From CAZSPL01 sp964608735 (GTDB lineage Bacteria; JAJVIF01; JAPKYR01; CAZSPL01): a DNA stretch of 27,469 nt. The position numbers and the translations under genes are program-made. Where the stretch lies: the NCBI GenBank assembly GCA_964608735.1, contig CAZSPL010000019.1:1-27469 (forward strand), read 5' to 3'. Under the pieces are notes generated by a model, which saw nothing but the letters and a program-made list of their open reading frames with translations, did no database searches and was not told the DNA's origin. Of this stretch, positions 15,693 through 24,302 are shown piece after piece; within the stretch, counting starts at the first letter, position 1, and each line of letters opens with the position of its first letter.

Positions 15693-16103
15693 ATGAAGAA
15701 GGGATTACTGCTGTTGCTGACAATCGTTTTGCTGATGGGCGGATGTGAGGAAGGCGCCCAGTATATGGGAAGCACGGGTCTTGCGGCTTGCAAAAATAAC
15801 GTTATGCTGGCGAGCTTTTATGCCGAGGGCAAAATGAGATACGGCGACCAGAGCGCATCGAACGCTCTATCAGCTTGGTGTTGGCTTGCCGATTGCGTCG
15901 AAATGCTGAATATGACGATCGGGGACAATAAGGAATTGGATGTATTAATGAAGGACCTTCAAACCGCCTGCGGAACCTGCCGTTTGACAAGCGGGTGGCA
16001 TCCCGGGGATTTTGAAGATCCAAACCGTCAAAGAATTGTAGATAATATCGATTATTTCTGCAGTCAGCATGCGAAGCACAAGCAAAAAGATTATGGAGAC
16101 TAA
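15693..16103 (+). CDS. small Cys-rich lipoprotein, cassette copy A
   Basis: 136 residues; ATG at 15693 with GGGAGGT about 4 nt upstream. The signal peptide MKKGLLLLLTIVLLMGGC has its lipidation Cys at residue 18. The mature protein has Cys at CKNN, WCW, DCV, ACGTC and YFC; the same pattern recurs in the copy at 17409-17774, which suggests structural disulfides or metal binding in the periplasm. I do not recognise the family. The next gene starts 22 bp later, and both form a unit that is duplicated downstream. Its promoter carries a poly-G tract, so its expression may switch. Confidence 0.8.
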   Translation: MKKGLLLLLTIVLLMGGCEEGAQYMGSTGLAACKNNVMLASFYAEGKMRYGDQSASNALSAWCWLADCVEMLNMTIGDNKELDVLMKDLQTACGTCRLTSGWHPGDFEDPNRQRIVDNIDYFCSQHAKHKQKDYGD

Positions 16104-16125
16104 TATCTCTACTCTGGGTGATGAA

Positions 16126-17430
16126 ATGAATAAATACAGATACATGGCAATAAGCGCCGCGGCGTTACTCTTGACAATATGTTTTGGGTGCGGCGATAGT
16201 AATGGCAGGGGCGCTGTAAAAACCGCGCAGGACGAGATGATCCCCCCGCCATATTTCACGGAGATAAATTGGCCGGATCCTTTTACCGAGCTTCAGCAAG
16301 GCCGCCTTGTGATAACCGGTAACCTTCAAAGCCCCGCGGGTTATTTTGAAGAACAGCCAATCGCAATAGAAATGTACGCTGTCCCCCTGATAGACCCGCC
16401 TTTGCCTGAGTTTACCAATCCACCGCCAACTCAGCAAGAGCTGCAGATAGTGCTGCTGAATAATCAAACCGTGCAACAATGGGTTGCCAAAGCGCGAAAT
16501 GATTCGTTCAGGCGGATAACCGAGGGCCCCTTCGTGGGGGCGGACCATTGGAGCGATTTTACAAAAGGCGCGCAGAGTTGGGCTCTTTTTTCCGAGAGCT
16601 TCGATGATGATAATTACCTGGATTTTGAGACTGGGGATTTTGAAATTGATTTCGATCAAACCAAGCGGCTGATGCCGGTCGGGGCGGTCCTGATTTTCCT
16701 AATAGGCCAGGATCAAACAGGTCTGATCAGCATAGCCATGAACATTTATTCAGTTCCCCAGGTATTATCTCCTGAAATAATTGACAGTCTGGATGATGCA
16801 TCGATTGCTTATGCGAGCAGTCTGACCGGTCTGGGGGATGACCTGAACGAAGTCCTCGCTGTTTCGGGAGATGATCGTAGCGTGGATATAGCTCTCATAG
16901 CCCCTTTCCTCACGTTGATCGATGAGGTATATGGTGAAGGCTACAGCGATGCGCGGAAAGCCGCCGCCGCCGAGCATTTGAGAACTTCAGGCGCCCTTGC
17001 TTCAAGTCTGATAGCAGAAACCGAATACAGGGAAATCTACAGAGCGGTCGTGGATTATATCGCTGAGGATTACGCTTTCTTCGGCTTTGCGTGCTGGTCG
17101 AGACATTATATGAATCTGCCCGCAGGCGTTGATTACATAGAAGCTCAGGAAGATGCCATACAGGAAATGGTTGATGATTTTAACAGGTTCAGCGAACAAT
17201 ATGTCCTGACTGAGAGAGGCGGCGGGGTGAAAGAGCTGTCGGTCCAGGTTAATGAAGGTGAAAATGTTGTTGCTCAGTTCACCATTATTGGGGATCCCGA
17301 GAATCCCCTTGTTGTAACAGGCTACATCGGCGAGCATACAATAGTGCCTGATGACTACAATCCATATATCGCAGGCTTGCTCGGCGTTTTCGAGAGCGAA
17401 GGCTATGTTTGGCCCGCGAGCAGTATTTAA
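16126..17430 (+). CDS. 434-aa lipoprotein of unknown family, cassette copy A
   Basis: The start at 16126 (ATG after GGTGA) is preferred over one at 16069 because it gives a clean lipoprotein signal (YMAISAAALLLTICFGC) and the same length, 434 residues, as the paralog at 17785. By eye the two are about two-thirds identical. Best-conserved blocks: KTAQDEMIPPPYFTE, VITGNLQ, a Pro-rich stretch IDPPLPEFTNPPPTQ, SFRRITEGPF, HWSDFTKG, FDDDNY, RLMP, GQDQTGLI, VLAVSGD, ERGGGVKELSVQ and GYIGEHTIVPDDYNPY. The N-terminal half looks beta-rich and the middle helical. Conservation of whole blocks between diverged copies points to a functional protein. Function unknown; probably exported and lipid-anchored. 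Confidence 0.8.
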   Translation: MNKYRYMAISAAALLLTICFGCGDSNGRGAVKTAQDEMIPPPYFTEINWPDPFTELQQGRLVITGNLQSPAGYFEEQPIAIEMYAVPLIDPPLPEFTNPPPTQQELQIVLLNNQTVQQWVAKARNDSFRRITEGPFVGADHWSDFTKGAQSWALFSESFDDDNYLDFETGDFEIDFDQTKRLMPVGAVLIFLIGQDQTGLISIAMNIYSVPQVLSPEIIDSLDDASIAYASSLTGLGDDLNEVLAVSGDDRSVDIALIAPFLTLIDEVYGEGYSDARKAAAAEHLRTSGALASSLIAETEYREIYRAVVDYIAEDYAFFGFACWSRHYMNLPAGVDYIEAQEDAIQEMVDDFNRFSEQYVLTERGGGVKELSVQVNEGENVVAQFTIIGDPENPLVVTGYIGEHTIVPDDYNPYIAGLLGVFESEGYVWPASSI

Positions 17431-17774
17431 TCCGACATCAGGAATATGAACAACAGACCAGGCTTTGGACTTGTAGGAATAATTTAAGTCTCTTAGCGGA
17501 TTATGCTTCAGAATTGCAGAAGTATGAAGACTCCACTGGCAGCGATGCTATTTATAAATGGTGCTGGGAGGCAGAATGCGTGAAGGCGATTCATGAAACA
17601 ATGGAAGATGATAGCTACTTAAGAGAAGCATTTGATGCAATGACTGTTGCTTGCGGACAGTGTTGGCAATCGAGCAATTTACATCCTGATGTAGATGACG
17701 AAAATCTTGAGGGCATGGCTAAGGATATTAACGATATATGCATGAACTATACCGAATTTAAAGGGAACATATAA
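17409..17774 (+). CDS. paralog of the small Cys-rich protein without a signal peptide, cassette copy B (possibly 5'-truncated)
   Basis: 121 codons from a TTG at 17409 that overlaps the end of the 434-aa gene by 22 bp; GAAGG lies 6 nt upstream. From CRNNLSLL onward it aligns with the lipoprotein at 15693 and keeps all its Cys positions (CRNN, WCW, ECV, ACGQC, DIC) and the HPD/HPG region. The part that should be signal peptide and lipobox is replaced by a hydrophilic stretch encoded partly by the upstream gene's tail. Either the 5' end was lost at duplication and this is a decaying copy, or it is a cytosolic variant translated by coupling. The body has no frameshift or stop, so decay is recent or selection persists. 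Confidence 0.55.
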   Translation: MAREQYLIRHQEYEQQTRLWTCRNNLSLLADYASELQKYEDSTGSDAIYKWCWEAECVKAIHETMEDDSYLREAFDAMTVACGQCWQSSNLHPDVDDENLEGMAKDINDICMNYTEFKGNI

Positions 17775-17784
17775 AGGTGACGAT

Positions 17785-19089
17785 ATGAAGGGAACCAGAT
17801 ACATCCATATTGCTATTTTACTAACGGTCATAACGTGCTTATCCGGTTGCGGGGACAAGGATAAAAGCGCCTTTTCAAAAACCGCTCAGGACGAGATGAT
17901 TCCTCCACCATATTTCACAGAGGTTAATTGGCCCGAACCATATAGTGAGCTTGAGGAAGGAAGCCTTGTGATAACGGGTAACCTTCAATGCCCGGCGGGA
18001 GTTTTCGAGGAGATGCCGATTGCAATAGAAATGTATCCCGTGGCGTTGATAGATCCACCCCTGCCAGAATTTACGAATCCACCGCCTACTCAGGAAGAGC
18101 TTCAAGCAATCTTACAAGCTAATCAGACAGTGCAGCAGTGGATGGGCGAAGCTCGCAGCGGCTCGTTCAGGCGCATAACAGAAGGGCCTTTTATTGATGT
18201 TGAACACTGGAGCGATTTTACAAAGGGGAACCAGAGTTACGCCCTGTTTTCCGATAATTTCGACGATGATAATTACTTCGATTTCGAGACAGGCGATTTC
18301 AAGGTCGATTTCGATGAAACGAAGCGACTCATGCCGGCCGGCGATGTCTTAGTGCTTGTGGAAGGACAAGATCAGACCGGTCTGATTTGTATAGCGATGA
18401 ACATTTTCTTGGTTCCCCAAATGCTGTCGCCTGAGATAATGGATGAGTTGGATTCCGCATCGATCGCCTTTGCCGACAGACTTACCGGCCTGGGCAATGC
18501 GCTTGGCGATGTTCTTGCCGTATCGGGAGATGGTCGCGCACTGGACATCGCCATGATTTCACCATTCCTGACATTAATTGAAGAGACTTATAGCGATGGA
18601 TACAGCGACCGTATAAAGGAAGTCGCTGGGGAACATCTGCGGGATTCGGGTGCAGCCGCGGCAAGCCTTATTCCGGACTCTGATTACAGGGCGTTCTACA
18701 GGCTCGAAGTGGATTATCAGGCAGATGATTACGAGCATGAAGGCTATCATTGCTGGGCAAGACATTATGTCGATCTTCCGCCTGAGACCGACTTCCTTGA
18801 AAAACAGGAGGAAGCCATCCAGTATGTGATTGATGAATTCAATGTTTTTGAGGAGTCCTATGTCGTGACCGAGCGCGGCGGCGGTGTTAAAGAACTGTCC
18901 GTGCAGATTGACAAGGGTGAGGATACCATCGCCCAGTTTACGGTAATCGGTGACCCCGCGAATCCTCTCTCTGTCGTGGGATATATCGGCGAGCATACTA
19001 TCGTACCGGATGACTATAATCCGTATTTCGTTGAGTTGATTGGCGTATTCTACAGCGAGCATTACGATTGGCCGCCCACGGGGATCTGA
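17785..19089 (+). CDS. 434-aa lipoprotein of unknown family, cassette copy B
   Basis: ATG at 17785 with AAAGGTGA upstream, 10 bp after the copy-B small protein. The lipoprotein signal ends in LSGC (Cys near residue 22), cleaner than in copy A. It has the same length and domain order as 16126-17430, with the shared blocks MIPPPYFTE, IDPPLPEFTNPPPTQ, SFRRITEGPF, ERGGGVKELSVQ and GYIGEHTIVPDDYNPY. The termini and the helical middle vary most. Two intact, diverged copies suggest different partners or ligands. I recognise no known family. A 6-bp inverted repeat (CTGATT/AATCAG) overlaps the stop, but no U-tract follows. Confidence 0.8.
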   Translation: MKGTRYIHIAILLTVITCLSGCGDKDKSAFSKTAQDEMIPPPYFTEVNWPEPYSELEEGSLVITGNLQCPAGVFEEMPIAIEMYPVALIDPPLPEFTNPPPTQEELQAILQANQTVQQWMGEARSGSFRRITEGPFIDVEHWSDFTKGNQSYALFSDNFDDDNYFDFETGDFKVDFDETKRLMPAGDVLVLVEGQDQTGLICIAMNIFLVPQMLSPEIMDELDSASIAFADRLTGLGNALGDVLAVSGDGRALDIAMISPFLTLIEETYSDGYSDRIKEVAGEHLRDSGAAAASLIPDSDYRAFYRLEVDYQADDYEHEGYHCWARHYVDLPPETDFLEKQEEAIQYVIDEFNVFEESYVVTERGGGVKELSVQIDKGEDTIAQFTVIGDPANPLSVVGYIGEHTIVPDDYNPYFVELIGVFYSEHYDWPPTGI

Positions 19090-19181
19090 TTCGCGCAATC
19101 AGTTGAGTGCGCAGCCGTTCAGGACATTCATACGCCAATGAGCGCATCGTATAATTTACCGATTAGCGCCAATCCCGCGGC

Positions 19182-19209
19182 TTGAAATAGAACCGCGATG
19201 TCATATAAT
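19182..19209 (+). promoter_or_regulatory. sigma70 promoter of the kinase-isomerase operon
   Basis: TTGAAA (19182-19187), 16-nt spacer, TATAAT (19204-19209). The predicted start near 19216 leaves a structured leader of about 108 nt before the kinase ATG. Confidence 0.65.
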
Positions 19210-19214
19210 GGGGT

Positions 19215-19323
19215 ATGAGGGCGGAAGCAAACTCCCTCATTCGCTATCGGAAGTTACGAAGCTGCCTTTCCTCCAGGGGGACATATAGCCCTTGACGGGC
19301 GGTCGAATGCTGGAGGCTGATCG
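19215..19323 (+). promoter_or_regulatory. structured 5' leader with a potential RBS-sequestering stem
   Basis: Three pairings can be read: ATGAGGG (19215-19221) with CCCTCAT (19234-19240); CCTCCAG (19270-19276) with CTGGAGG (19310-19316), which contains the kinase Shine-Dalgarno; and GCCC (19288-19291) with GGGC (19297-19300) nested inside. When the second stem forms, the ribosome-binding site is hidden. This resembles a translational riboswitch or autoregulatory leader, but it matches no class I recognise. Confidence 0.4.
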
Positions 19324-20271
19324 ATGGACGTCATCTGCCTGGGGATACTTGTCGCCGATGTCATTGTCAAATCCGTCAGGGAGTTACCCGAGACCGGGAA
19401 GCTCGCGACGGTCGATTCGATCGACCTCTCGCTTGGCGGCTGCGCGGCGAATACGGCGGTGGGACTCTCGAGGCTCGGCCATGAGACATGCGTGATGGGC
19501 GCGATCGGGGATGACGGGTTCGGCGAATTCATATGCGACGCGCTTGCCGAGGAGGGGATTGACGACAGCGGCGTGATTCGTCTCGAAGGGAAAGCCACGA
19601 GCGCGACGGCGGTGCTGGTCAACCCCGAAGGGGAGCGAAGTTTCCTGCATTTCAAGGGTGCGAACGCCCTGTTTGCCGGCGATGACCTGGATCTCCGGAT
19701 GATCGAGCTTGCCACGCATCTCCATATCGGCGGCACATTTTTAATGGACACGTTTGACAACGGCGGGGCGGTGACGGCGTTGAAGCTCGCGAAGGAAGCC
19801 GGGTTGTCGACGAGCCTCGATACGGCGTGGGACGCGTCGGGGCGATGGATCGATGTCCTCGAACCGATGTTCGAATATGTCGATATCTTCCTTCCCTCGG
19901 ACGAAGAGGCGCGGATGATTACCAGCGAGGACGACCCGAGGGAGATGGCGCGGTTCATTATGTCGCGCGGAGTGAAGACGGTCGGCATCAAGCGCGGACG
20001 CAAGGGGGGATATTTCCGAAGCGCGACCGGGGAGTATTCAATCCCCGCGCTGCATGTTAAAGTGGTCGACACGACCGGATGCGGTGACGCATTCTGCGCG
20101 GGATTCATAAGCGGCGCGCTGGACGGGCTGAGCCTCAAGGGATGCGCGCTGCGGGCCGTAATGGTGGGCAGCGCATGCGCGACGCGGATCGGAGCCACCG
20201 CCGCGCTTCCGGACAGGGAAACATTGGATAAATTGATGAGTGAACACATCGATGAAACAAAATTTACTTGA
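19324..20271 (+). CDS. PfkB-family (ribokinase-like) sugar kinase
   Basis: 315 residues, usual for the family; ATG at 19324 with GGAGG 7 nt upstream. It begins MDVICLGILVADV, then LSLGGCAANTAVGLSRLG (PfkB signature 1 region). The C-terminal signature is VVDTTGCGDAFCAGF, with Asp255 as the catalytic base and the anion-hole Gly residues just before it. It phosphorylates a sugar or nucleoside-like substrate with ATP; ribokinase, KDG kinase and fructokinase lines cannot be separated by eye. It overlaps the isomerase-like gene, so both probably act on the same sugar. Confidence 0.9.
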   Translation: MDVICLGILVADVIVKSVRELPETGKLATVDSIDLSLGGCAANTAVGLSRLGHETCVMGAIGDDGFGEFICDALAEEGIDDSGVIRLEGKATSATAVLVNPEGERSFLHFKGANALFAGDDLDLRMIELATHLHIGGTFLMDTFDNGGAVTALKLAKEAGLSTSLDTAWDASGRWIDVLEPMFEYVDIFLPSDEEARMITSEDDPREMARFIMSRGVKTVGIKRGRKGGYFRSATGEYSIPALHVKVVDTTGCGDAFCAGFISGALDGLSLKGCALRAVMVGSACATRIGATAALPDRETLDKLMSEHIDETKFT

Positions 20272-21760
20272 TAGAACACCCAAAGTGGGGGTCGTGAGTT
20301 TCACCGACCCGCGCTCGACCAGTTTCGCGGACGAGCGTGAATCATACATCCGCGAGAAGCATGCCGAGCTTGTTGGAAGCATCGCGGCGGCGGGATTCGA
20401 TATCGTCGACCCGATGTCGAAACTTCGCGGCGCCGGGAGCGGGATTTTCGGGCTGGCATCCATCGGCGATGTCAAACAGGCCGCGGATATCATCACGACA
20501 TCCAGAGCGGACTGCATCGTACTCGGTCTGTGGCACTGGACCGAGCCGGAGCTTCCGCTGCGTCTCGCGAAGCTGTGCGGACTTCCCACCGCGCTCTACA
20601 CGGCGGATGATCCGCGATGGGCCGGCACTGTATGTCTCTCGGCAGTGGGCGCGTCGATGTGGGAAATCGACAAGCCGGAATTCACGCGGCATCTGAGAGT
20701 AAGGGGAGACATGTCGGAGCTCGTTCCATGGGTGCGCGCGCAAACCGCCGTGAACCGTCTGGCCGCGGGTACGCTGCTTATGTGGGGCGGAAGTTATGCA
20801 CTTCGGATGGAGCACCTTTGCGACGACCACGCGTCGCTCAAGTCATATTTCGTCGGGGATATCCTCACCGAGGACCAGTTCATGCTCGTAAAGCGCGCCG
20901 AGGATATCCTCGCCCACCGGCATGACCGCATCGATGCATTCGCGTCATGGGCTTCGAAGGAAGGTATCAAGGTCGAATTCGACGACAGGATGTTCACGCA
21001 GAAAGTGTATGACCGGCAGATCGCGCTGCACCTCGCGGCGGTGGACCGTCTCGCCGAACTGCGGGAAGAGGATATCATCGGCGTATCGATAAAATGTCAG
21101 CCCGAGCTTTCGGTGGAGTACGGCGTCACCGCGTGCATGCTTCCCGGGTTCCTCCCGTTCGGACGCGGGCCGGAAGGCGCGCGTCACGCGGTCGCCACGG
21201 TATGCGAGGGCGATACGAAGGGGCTTGTCACGAGTGCGATGCTTCACGCGCTGAATCCCGGTATGCCGCCGCTGTTCGGGGATTTGAAATATTTCAACGA
21301 CGATATGCTCATCCTTTCGAATTGCGGCGGCTCATCTGTGGCATGGGCGCTCTGCGACGGCGACGGCGGCTCGCTGTGCGGCGTGTCGATCAAGCCCCAG
21401 TGCCAGGGCGAATCGGGCGGGGCGGTCGGATACGACGGCAAGCCGGGAAAGGTCACCGTCGCAAGGCTCGTGCGCGTCGCCGGGGAATACGTGATGCAAC
21501 TCGGGCTCGGCGAGGCAATTGCGATAGATGAAAAAATCCGCTCGAAGATCCTATGGGGTCACATGTGGCCGCATATCGCAATCAGCTTCGGTGAGTGGTT
21601 CGAGGCGGATATCTTCGCGAAAGTGGTGGGCTCGAATCACCTCTCGGCGACGTCCGGCGATTTCACGTCCGAGATGGAATATCTCTGCAGGCGACTTGAT
21701 ATCCCGATAGTGCGCATCGACGATGCCGAGGACATGATGGGCTTCGCCGATGCGATGTAA
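20252..21760 (+). CDS. L-fucose/L-arabinose isomerase-like protein
   Basis: 502 residues from the ATG at 20252 (a GTG at 20240 is possible); it overlaps the end of the kinase gene by 20 bp. It begins VGVVSFTDPRSTSFADERE, like FucI-family proteins. Later parts include LMWGGSYALRMEHLCDD, IGVSIKCQPELSVEYGVTAC, and VCEGDTKGLVTSAMLHAL followed by GDLKYFNDDMLILSNCG, which hold the Glu and Asp expected to bind the catalytic metal, and a C-terminal SNHLSATSGD. The family interconverts aldoses and ketoses; several uncharacterised branches exist. Paired with a PfkB kinase it suggests a pathway sugar, isomerised sugar, sugar phosphate. The actual sugar is unknown. Confidence 0.85.
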   Translation: MKQNLLDRTPKVGVVSFTDPRSTSFADERESYIREKHAELVGSIAAAGFDIVDPMSKLRGAGSGIFGLASIGDVKQAADIITTSRADCIVLGLWHWTEPELPLRLAKLCGLPTALYTADDPRWAGTVCLSAVGASMWEIDKPEFTRHLRVRGDMSELVPWVRAQTAVNRLAAGTLLMWGGSYALRMEHLCDDHASLKSYFVGDILTEDQFMLVKRAEDILAHRHDRIDAFASWASKEGIKVEFDDRMFTQKVYDRQIALHLAAVDRLAELREEDIIGVSIKCQPELSVEYGVTACMLPGFLPFGRGPEGARHAVATVCEGDTKGLVTSAMLHALNPGMPPLFGDLKYFNDDMLILSNCGGSSVAWALCDGDGGSLCGVSIKPQCQGESGGAVGYDGKPGKVTVARLVRVAGEYVMQLGLGEAIAIDEKIRSKILWGHMWPHIAISFGEWFEADIFAKVVGSNHLSATSGDFTSEMEYLCRRLDIPIVRIDDAEDMMGFADAM

Positions 21761-21771
21761 CGCGCATCCTG

Positions 21772-21780
21772 TGCTATAAT
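21772..21780 (+). promoter_or_regulatory. extended -10 promoter before the YfhO-like gene
   Basis: TGCTATAAT (TGn-TATAAT), 26 nt before the ATG at 21807; no clear -35. It overlaps the end of the isomerase region. Confidence 0.45.
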
Positions 21781-21806
21781 CGTCCCGTCTGGCTGGCTGA
21801 TAAACC

Positions 21807-24260
21807 ATGAAAGTCCCACGGGGCATACCTCTCATCATACTTGCAATACTCTTGCTCATCCCGTTCCACCGGGTTTTTCTGTATGGCGAATATCTCACCG
21901 GCACCGATGCCAATATCCCGCTGGTGGAACCGTTTGTATCGGAATTCCCCAATATCGGCAACAAACCGTGGGAGTTCGCGCTGAGGCAGGACGGTTTCCT
22001 CCAGACGCTGCCGGGCAAATACTTCACCCAGCAGCAGTTGAAGGATGGAGAGATACCGCTATGGAACCCGTACATATTCTGCGGTACGCCGCATGAGGCG
22101 GATATGTATTCGCAGTTGTTCGCGATTACCGACACGCCGTTTCTCTATTTCATGAGCGTCGATGCCGCGCTTACGGTCGCGACGATTCTTAAAATACTTC
22201 TGCTCGGGTTCGGGATGTATTTCGTTGCTCGACGCCTCGGCATCAGGTGGGAATTGGCATGCATATCATCGCTGGTGATGTGTTTTTCATTTCAGCAGAC
22301 GCAGTGGTTCGAAGTGCCGGCGTTTCTCTCCACAATGCTCTACCTGCCGTGGATGTTCCTCGCGTGGGATAAATATCTGCGATGCAGGCGGATTCAATGG
22401 GTGTTCCTGCTCGGCATTCTCGGCGGATTGTCGATACTCGGCGGGCAGGGGCAGATATTCGCGACGATATGGATAATCCTGCTTCTGTACACGCTGTTCG
22501 GCTTTGAATGGCGCGTGCGGAAGCGTCGATTTGCAACAGTGGGATGGCTCGCCGGAGGTTTCATCGTTTCGCTTCTAATTGGGTGGGTGCAAATTTACCC
22601 GGCGATGCAATTCGTCGCGCTGAGTAAAGGGGCGAATCCGGAAGCATCGATTTGGGCTCACTTCAGGAACGAATCGATAAACTTCGTCACGGGAGGCTGG
22701 AAGCAGATAGTCACCAACGTGGTGCGCATATTCGCGCCGTTTCGCTATTACGAGCCGGACCAGTGGTATTACAAACAGCATAAGGAACTGATTATTTACC
22801 TCGGATTTCTCGCGCCCGCCGCTCTGTATGCCCTATGGCGACGCAAGCGCGAGCGGTTTCAGAATTATCTCTGGTGGGTTGCATGGATATCCATGCTTAT
22901 CATCGTTTTCAATACGATTATCGAGCTGATTTTTGGGATAGTGCCGTTCATGCAGTTCCAGAACATAAGGCGCATCGCCGCGCTGCTTTTCAATTTCCAT
23001 ATGGCGTTGCTGATTCCGTATGTACTCGAAGCGTTGATTCCCAAGACCGATTTGGAGCTGGCGCGGAGGTTCCGGCGTGCCTGGTTTGCTATTATTATAA
23101 TCACGGTTTTATATACATTATATGTGGTATACAAAATACATACATACGGATACACTTGCCGGTCGTTTCTTCTTGTTTTTTACTACCTGGCCATCGGAGC
23201 CATGTTCCTATATCGGTGGTTTGTCATAGAGGGCAATATCAGGAAAGGGAGTATCTATTTCATTGTATTGATAGCGGTTTTCCTCGAGCTGTGGAACTTC
23301 TCAAATCACCTGATATTGACCAGCCGGACAAGCGTCGGGGCGTTACGTGACGCATCGGTCGAGAGTATCGCACAATCGGGATTGGATGGCATTTCAGGAC
23401 GGATTTACCGGTATTCGCCGGAGAACATGTATCAGGGTGTATACTTGAATCCCAATACCGGCGTACTTGTCTGTATCCCAGACGCCCAGGGGTATAATCC
23501 GCTGAATGCATACGGCTACAGGCACACGATGGAGCAATACACTGCATGGGATGGCAGGCCGAATCCACGATATATACCGGACTTCAGGCATCCGGAGCAA
23601 TTCGAAACCCGGGCGCTGCCAAGGATATTGAATATTCAGGGAGTCGGCTTTGGCGATCTCGATGAAGGTAATTGGAGATTTCAGGGAGAGAAGAAAGACA
23701 GAGCCATGAAGACATACGCACTTGGAAGCATCGACAGCTTGCATCCGGCATGGGCGTTTGTGTTTTACGATATGAAAGACATCTCTCCCGACGATTTCTA
23801 TGTGCGTCTCAGCCGGGATCAGCTCGACTTAGCGAATACCGCATACATCATGGCTGACGAAGGTGATATTCCACGCGAGATGAAGGCGAAGTCCGATACC
23901 GGTATCGAAGAAGCGCCACGGGGGGCTGATGCCATCACCAATGCCGCGCAAATCGTGCATGAGCCCGGCCACAACCGCGTCGAAAATGTGGCCCTCGCGT
24001 ATCCCGGCGTACTCCTGTTCTCGGAGAACAATTATCCCGGCTGGCGGGTGGAAGTGGACGGCGAGCCAGCCGAAATCCTCACGGTCGACGGGTCGTTGAT
24101 GGGCGTGAAACTGAATGCCGGCACTCACACCGTCGACTTTCGATTCATCCCCCTGCGATTCCGCATCGGTCTCTGGGTTTCTGTTCTGTCGCTTCTCATC
24201 TCATTCCTCATTCTCATCTTTGCCTCATTCAGTTCGAAGCGCCCCCCTCTTCTCTCATAG
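21807..24260 (+). CDS. YfhO-family polytopic membrane protein (GT-C-like)
   Basis: 817 residues; ATG at 21807 with a weak Shine-Dalgarno. Residues 8-24 form the first membrane helix, followed by an extracytoplasmic loop with the Asp-containing TGTDANIPLVEP and IPLWNPYIFCGTPHEAD, a pattern shared by YfhO and GT-C proteins. About eleven or twelve further hydrophobic helices lie between residues 110 and 510. A soluble C-terminal part follows, ending in NNYPGWRVEVDGEPAE and a last membrane helix (IGLWVSVLSLLISFLILIFA). In the few studied cases YfhO proteins help glycosylate lipoteichoic acid or other envelope polymers using lipid-linked sugars. A role in envelope glycan transfer is inferred; the donor and acceptor are unknown. 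Confidence 0.88.
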   Translation: MKVPRGIPLIILAILLLIPFHRVFLYGEYLTGTDANIPLVEPFVSEFPNIGNKPWEFALRQDGFLQTLPGKYFTQQQLKDGEIPLWNPYIFCGTPHEADMYSQLFAITDTPFLYFMSVDAALTVATILKILLLGFGMYFVARRLGIRWELACISSLVMCFSFQQTQWFEVPAFLSTMLYLPWMFLAWDKYLRCRRIQWVFLLGILGGLSILGGQGQIFATIWIILLLYTLFGFEWRVRKRRFATVGWLAGGFIVSLLIGWVQIYPAMQFVALSKGANPEASIWAHFRNESINFVTGGWKQIVTNVVRIFAPFRYYEPDQWYYKQHKELIIYLGFLAPAALYALWRRKRERFQNYLWWVAWISMLIIVFNTIIELIFGIVPFMQFQNIRRIAALLFNFHMALLIPYVLEALIPKTDLELARRFRRAWFAIIIITVLYTLYVVYKIHTYGYTCRSFLLVFYYLAIGAMFLYRWFVIEGNIRKGSIYFIVLIAVFLELWNFSNHLILTSRTSVGALRDASVESIAQSGLDGISGRIYRYSPENMYQGVYLNPNTGVLVCIPDAQGYNPLNAYGYRHTMEQYTAWDGRPNPRYIPDFRHPEQFETRALPRILNIQGVGFGDLDEGNWRFQGEKKDRAMKTYALGSIDSLHPAWAFVFYDMKDISPDDFYVRLSRDQLDLANTAYIMADEGDIPREMKAKSDTGIEEAPRGADAITNAAQIVHEPGHNRVENVALAYPGVLLFSENNYPGWRVEVDGEPAEILTVDGSLMGVKLNAGTHTVDFRFIPLRFRIGLWVSVLSLLISFLILIFASFSSKRPPLLS

Positions 24261-24302
24261 CGCCGATCTCAATTTTTCATACAAAATATTAGAAACTAAA
24301 TT

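Larger units (their letters stand above)
15693..19089 (+). repeat. tandem duplication of a two-gene cassette
   Basis: The order small Cys-rich protein then 434-aa lipoprotein occurs twice head to tail (15693-17430 and 17409-19089). The large proteins are far more similar to each other than the small ones. Base composition here is visibly AT-richer than in the flanking metabolic genes. Confidence 0.8.

Noticed and set aside
17447..17488. ATG at 17447 as a better start for the copy-B small protein
   Set aside because: It is in another frame and stops after 13 codons; it gives no signal peptide.
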